A stretch of 64,000 bases of DNA from Desulfosarcinaceae bacterium (lineage in GTDB: Bacteria > Desulfobacterota > Desulfobacteria > Desulfobacterales > Desulfosarcinaceae), in assembly GCA_030066015.1 (NCBI GenBank), contig JASJCL010000012.1:62001-126000 (forward strand). The letters run 5' to 3'. Below, piece after piece: positions 61,583 through 64,000 of this stretch. The first letter of the stretch is position 1, and every line of letters begins with the position of its first letter. The notes below the pieces were generated by a model. That model ran no database searches. It saw only the letters and a list, made by a program, of their open reading frames with translations, and was not told where the DNA came from. The position numbers were made by a program, and so were the translations under genes.

Positions 61583-63727
61583 TCAGCTCAACCGGCGCAC
61601 CTTCAGCACCCCCTTCACCTTGCGCATGGCGGAAGTCAAACGGCCGAGGTGCTCTGTATTGCCCACGAGTATGGTAAAGAAGCCGTCCACGGTCTTGTCG
61701 TCGTGTACCTCGGTGTTGGCGGAGATAATGTTCGCGCCGATCTTGCTGATCACGCCCGCAATATCGGCCAGAAGCCCCACGCGATCCATGGAGCGCACCA
61801 CGATGCGGACAGGGTAGGTGTCTCCGATGCCGTCGTCCCAGGCCACCTCGATCTGCCGCTCGGGATTCATCTGCAAAGCGTTGACACAATTGGTGCGGTG
61901 GATGGTCACGCCCTGCCCCTGGGTGATGTAGCCAGTGATATTGTCGCCGGGCACAGGCTGGCAGCACTTGCCGAACCGCACCAGTATATCGTCCAAGCCC
62001 TTGACGGTGACGCCGCCCTTCTCCTTTTTCTTGCGGACCTTGTCGATAATCTTGTCGAGTAGATTGGCGTCCGGCGTCTCCTCCGACTTGGGTTTGATGC
62101 GCCGGATGATCTGAAGCGGGGTGATCTTGCCGTAGCCCACGCTGGCGATGAGGTCGTCGACCGTCTTGAACCCGAAATGGCGGACCGCCTTTTCCATCTC
62201 GTCCGATTTGACCAGGGTGTTGAAATTCAGGCGGTACTTGCGAAACTCCTTTTCGCACATCTCCCGCCCCAGACTGAGGCTGCGCTCCTTCTCCTGGATC
62301 TTGATCCACTGACGCACTTTGGAGCGCGCCTTGACGGTTTTAACGAAACTGATCCAGTCCTTGCTGGGGTGGTGGCCTTTGGTGGTGATGATCTCGACAA
62401 TCTCACCCGTCTGCAGCTCATACTTGAGGGGCACCATGCGGCCGTTAACCTTGGCGCCAGTGCACTGGTTGCCCACTTCGGTGTGGATCAGGTAGGCGAA
62501 ATCCACCGGTGTGGCCCCCTTGGGCAGCGACTTCACCTCTCCATGCGGCGTAAACACGTATACCTCATCGGGAAACAGATCGATGCGCACATTTTCCAGG
62601 AACTCGGCCGGATCCTGGAAATTCTCCTGGTTCTCAACCAGATTTTGTACCCAACTAATGGTGCGGTTGAGATTCTCGTCTCCCCTGACACCCTCCTTGT
62701 AGCTCCAGTGGGCGGCGATGCCGGACTTGGCCACCCGGTCCATCTCGTGGGTGCGAATCTGGATCTCGATGCGTTCCCCGTACAGCCCGATCACCGTGGT
62801 GTGCAGACTTTGGTACATATTGGGCTTGGGCATGCCGATGTAGTCTTTGAATTTCTGGGCGATGGGCCGCCAGAGGCTGTGGATAACGCCCAGTGCCTCG
62901 TAGCAATGGGGGACGGTGTCGAGGATGATGCGGAACGCGATAATGTCGTAAACTTCTTCGAAGCTGAGGTTCTGGGACAGCATCTTCTGGTGAATACTGA
63001 AGAAGTGCTTGAACCGACCAAGCACCAGACAGGGCAGGCCGTTCTCCTCCATCTTCTGCTCGATATAGCTCTTTACCGTCGCGACATACTCCTCACGCTC
63101 CTCTTTCTCTTTGGCGACGAGGGACTCGATCTCGGTAAACTTCTCGGGTTCCATGTACCGGAAGGAGATGTTCTCCAGCTCTTTCTTGATCCAGTAGATC
63201 CCCAGGCGGGAGGCGATGGGGGCGTAAATGTCCAGGGTTTCGCGGGCGATTTTACGCTTCTTCTCCTCATTGTGATGGTACTGCAGGGTTCGCATATTGT
63301 GCAGACGGTCGGCCAATTTGATCAAGATGACCCGGATGTCATCGGCCATCGCCAGGATCATTTTGCGGATACTCTCCGCTTCGCGGGCCTGGGCGTTGTT
63401 GGCGAAGGGCAGGGTCGAGAGTTTGGTCACCCCGTTGACGATGTGGGTCACCTCCTTGCCGAAGATCTCCGTCAACTCCTCTTCGGAAGCATGGGTGTCC
63501 TCGATCACATCGTGCAGCAGACCGGCCGCCACGCTGACGGGGTCCAGTTTCATGTCCGCCAGGATACCGGCAACCTCGAGCGGATGACTGAGGTAGGGCT
63601 CGCCGGAGAGACGCACCTGGCCGTCGTGGACACGGGCCGAGTAAACATAGGCCCGGTCGACCACGTCCAGATCGGCCTCCGAATTGTACTCGACCATCTT
63701 GTCGAGAATGTCGGTGATACGTATCAT
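61583..63727 (-). CDS. rel: Bifunctional (p)ppGpp synthetase/hydrolase, RelA/SpoT family
   Basis: A 714-residue cytosolic enzyme of the stringent response. The HD hydrolase domain is near residues 20-190 with SHPLEVA and LLHDVIEDT. The synthetase domain at about 230-340 shows GRFKHFFSIHQKML, the FRIILDTVPHCYEALGVIHSLW block and MPKPNMYQSLHTTVIG. TGS (VYVFTPHGEVKSLPKGATPVDFAYLIHTEVG) and C-terminal zinc-finger/ACT domains follow. Both catalytic domains look intact, so it should make and degrade the alarmone. Start 63727 is chosen because MIRITDILDKM is the family N-terminus; the longer frame overlaps proS. The proS stop lies 46 bases upstream on the same strand. Confidence 0.94.
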   Translation of the reverse strand: MIRITDILDKMVEYNSEADLDVVDRAYVYSARVHDGQVRLSGEPYLSHPLEVAGILADMKLDPVSVAAGLLHDVIEDTHASEEELTEIFGKEVTHIVNGVTKLSTLPFANNAQAREAESIRKMILAMADDIRVILIKLADRLHNMRTLQYHHNEEKKRKIARETLDIYAPIASRLGIYWIKKELENISFRYMEPEKFTEIESLVAKEKEEREEYVATVKSYIEQKMEENGLPCLVLGRFKHFFSIHQKMLSQNLSFEEVYDIIAFRIILDTVPHCYEALGVIHSLWRPIAQKFKDYIGMPKPNMYQSLHTTVIGLYGERIEIQIRTHEMDRVAKSGIAAHWSYKEGVRGDENLNRTISWVQNLVENQENFQDPAEFLENVRIDLFPDEVYVFTPHGEVKSLPKGATPVDFAYLIHTEVGNQCTGAKVNGRMVPLKYELQTGEIVEIITTKGHHPSKDWISFVKTVKARSKVRQWIKIQEKERSLSLGREMCEKEFRKYRLNFNTLVKSDEMEKAVRHFGFKTVDDLIASVGYGKITPLQIIRRIKPKSEETPDANLLDKIIDKVRKKKEKGGVTVKGLDDILVRFGKCCQPVPGDNITGYITQGQGVTIHRTNCVNALQMNPERQIEVAWDDGIGDTYPVRIVVRSMDRVGLLADIAGVISKIGANIISANTEVHDDKTVDGFFTILVGNTEHLGRLTSAMRKVKGVLKVRRLS

Positions 63728-63773
63728 GGCCCCACCATGCAGCTGGGTCCGGCCGGCGCCACCGACCGCGGGT

Positions 63774-64000
63774 TCAATAGGCCTTGGCGAAGATGGCGCG
63801 CCGTTCACTGGATCTGCCGCAGCAGATACAGGCGCCTGTCTCCTTGGGCCCCTCCAAGGGCAGGCAACGCAGGGTCACCGATAAGTCGCTTTTGATCCGC
63901 TCCTCACAGGCATCCTCACCGCACCAATGGGCGTGTGCAAATCCCCCATGGATCTCCGGTTTATCGGGATTTCGCGGGGTGAAGAAACGATCGAATTCAG
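63774..64000 (-). CDS. proS: Prolyl-tRNA synthetase, C-terminal fragment (archaeal/eukaryotic type; truncated by window)
   Basis: About 75 codons read leftward from the window edge to TGA at 63774-63776, ending RRAIFAKAY. The text FDRFFTPRNPDKPEIHGGFAHAHWCGEDACEERIKSDLSVTLRCLPLEG...GACICCGR matches the C-terminal zinc-binding end of type-3 (archaeal/eukaryotic-like) prolyl-tRNA synthetase. Family features are the IHGGFA(x)AHW turn, Cys residues in WCGxxxCE and CICCG, and the terminal Tyr. The enzyme charges tRNA-Pro with proline. The rest of the gene lies right of the window. Spacing to rel (46 bases) suggests one leftward transcript. Confidence 0.85.
   Translation of the reverse strand, partial: EFDRFFTPRNPDKPEIHGGFAHAHWCGEDACEERIKSDLSVTLRCLPLEGPKETGACICCGRSSERRAIFAKAY

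Noticed and set aside
62177-63895. 572-codon frame antisense to rel
   Set aside because: The sense frame is an unambiguous RelA/SpoT protein.
1-64000. tRNA genes, rRNA genes, CRISPR arrays, insertion sequences or prophage
   Set aside because: No T-loop-like tRNA pattern, spaced direct-repeat array, transposase frame or phage gene was seen on either strand; the few repeats found are short tandem copies.

Overview
This 64 kb window looks like one contiguous piece of chromosome from a high-GC, Gram-negative anaerobe, most likely a Desulfobacterota (sulfate-reducer-like) bacterium. The clues are a periplasmic [NiFe] hydrogenase with a Tat signal, two branched-chain amino acid (Liv) ABC clusters, a TRAP transporter, MlaE/MlaD and BamD outer-membrane genes, a two-CW-type cysteine motif in a regulator, and several protein families common in that phylum. 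The assignment is inference from gene content. I see no rRNA, tRNA, CRISPR array, transposase or phage gene. Coding is dense and most genes form short operons.

Layout. 1-2364: start of a dipeptide/oligopeptide ABC operon (dppA, truncated dppB), leftward. 2908-7067: an XRE regulator divergent from metK-ahcY (SAM synthesis and SAH hydrolysis). 7151-10389: a TPR lipoprotein divergent from an mlaE / degenerate mlaF / mlaD lipid-transport operon. 10546-11397: nadK. 11764-17038: liv cluster 1 (binding protein, H, M, G, F). 17098-18956: pncA-pncB NAD salvage. 19475-19789: small DUF6794-like protein. 19965-27405: GntR regulator, DctP-DctQ-DctM TRAP transporter and 5-oxoprolinase, one leftward cassette. 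27585-32258: a MerR-type regulator with a cysteine tail, then an unusual hydrogenase pair. 32465-35281: GntR, an ornithine-cyclodeaminase-family reductase and a proline-racemase-family dehydratase, probably trans-3-hydroxy-L-proline catabolism. 35517-42636: envelope genes (DUF3592, VWA with two OmpA domains, plsB, His-rich DUF4124). 42789-48699: GntR and liv cluster 2. 48926-51899: cupin, RidA, Mth938-like, TPR lipoprotein and an unknown gene. 52125-55794: a MoxR-type AAA+ ATPase and VWA protein pair of the CbbQ/CbbO (NorQ/NorD) kind without an obvious client. 55952-64000: TraB family, purN, EAL-HDOD, trxA, bamD, rpmB, rel and the 3' end of proS.

How they work together. Much of the window is a scavenging economy for amino acids and peptides: a peptide ABC, two Liv systems, a TRAP importer tied to pyroglutamate cleavage, and a hydroxyproline route. 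Three FadR/FCD GntR regulators sit at the head of three of these units, and palindromic candidate operators can be seen at each. NAD(P) metabolism is represented by nadK, pncA and pncB.

Most unusual item: the hydrogenase. Its large subunit carries three N-terminal Calx-beta-like beta-sandwich repeats (about 320 residues) before an otherwise complete [NiFe] domain. Its small subunit ends in an extension with two CxxCH c-heme motifs and has Cys where the proline beside the medial cluster normally sits. Next in interest are the Mla ATPase that has lost every catalytic motif, the orphan CbbQ/CbbO-like pair, and the MerR/two-CW fusion beside the hydrogenase.
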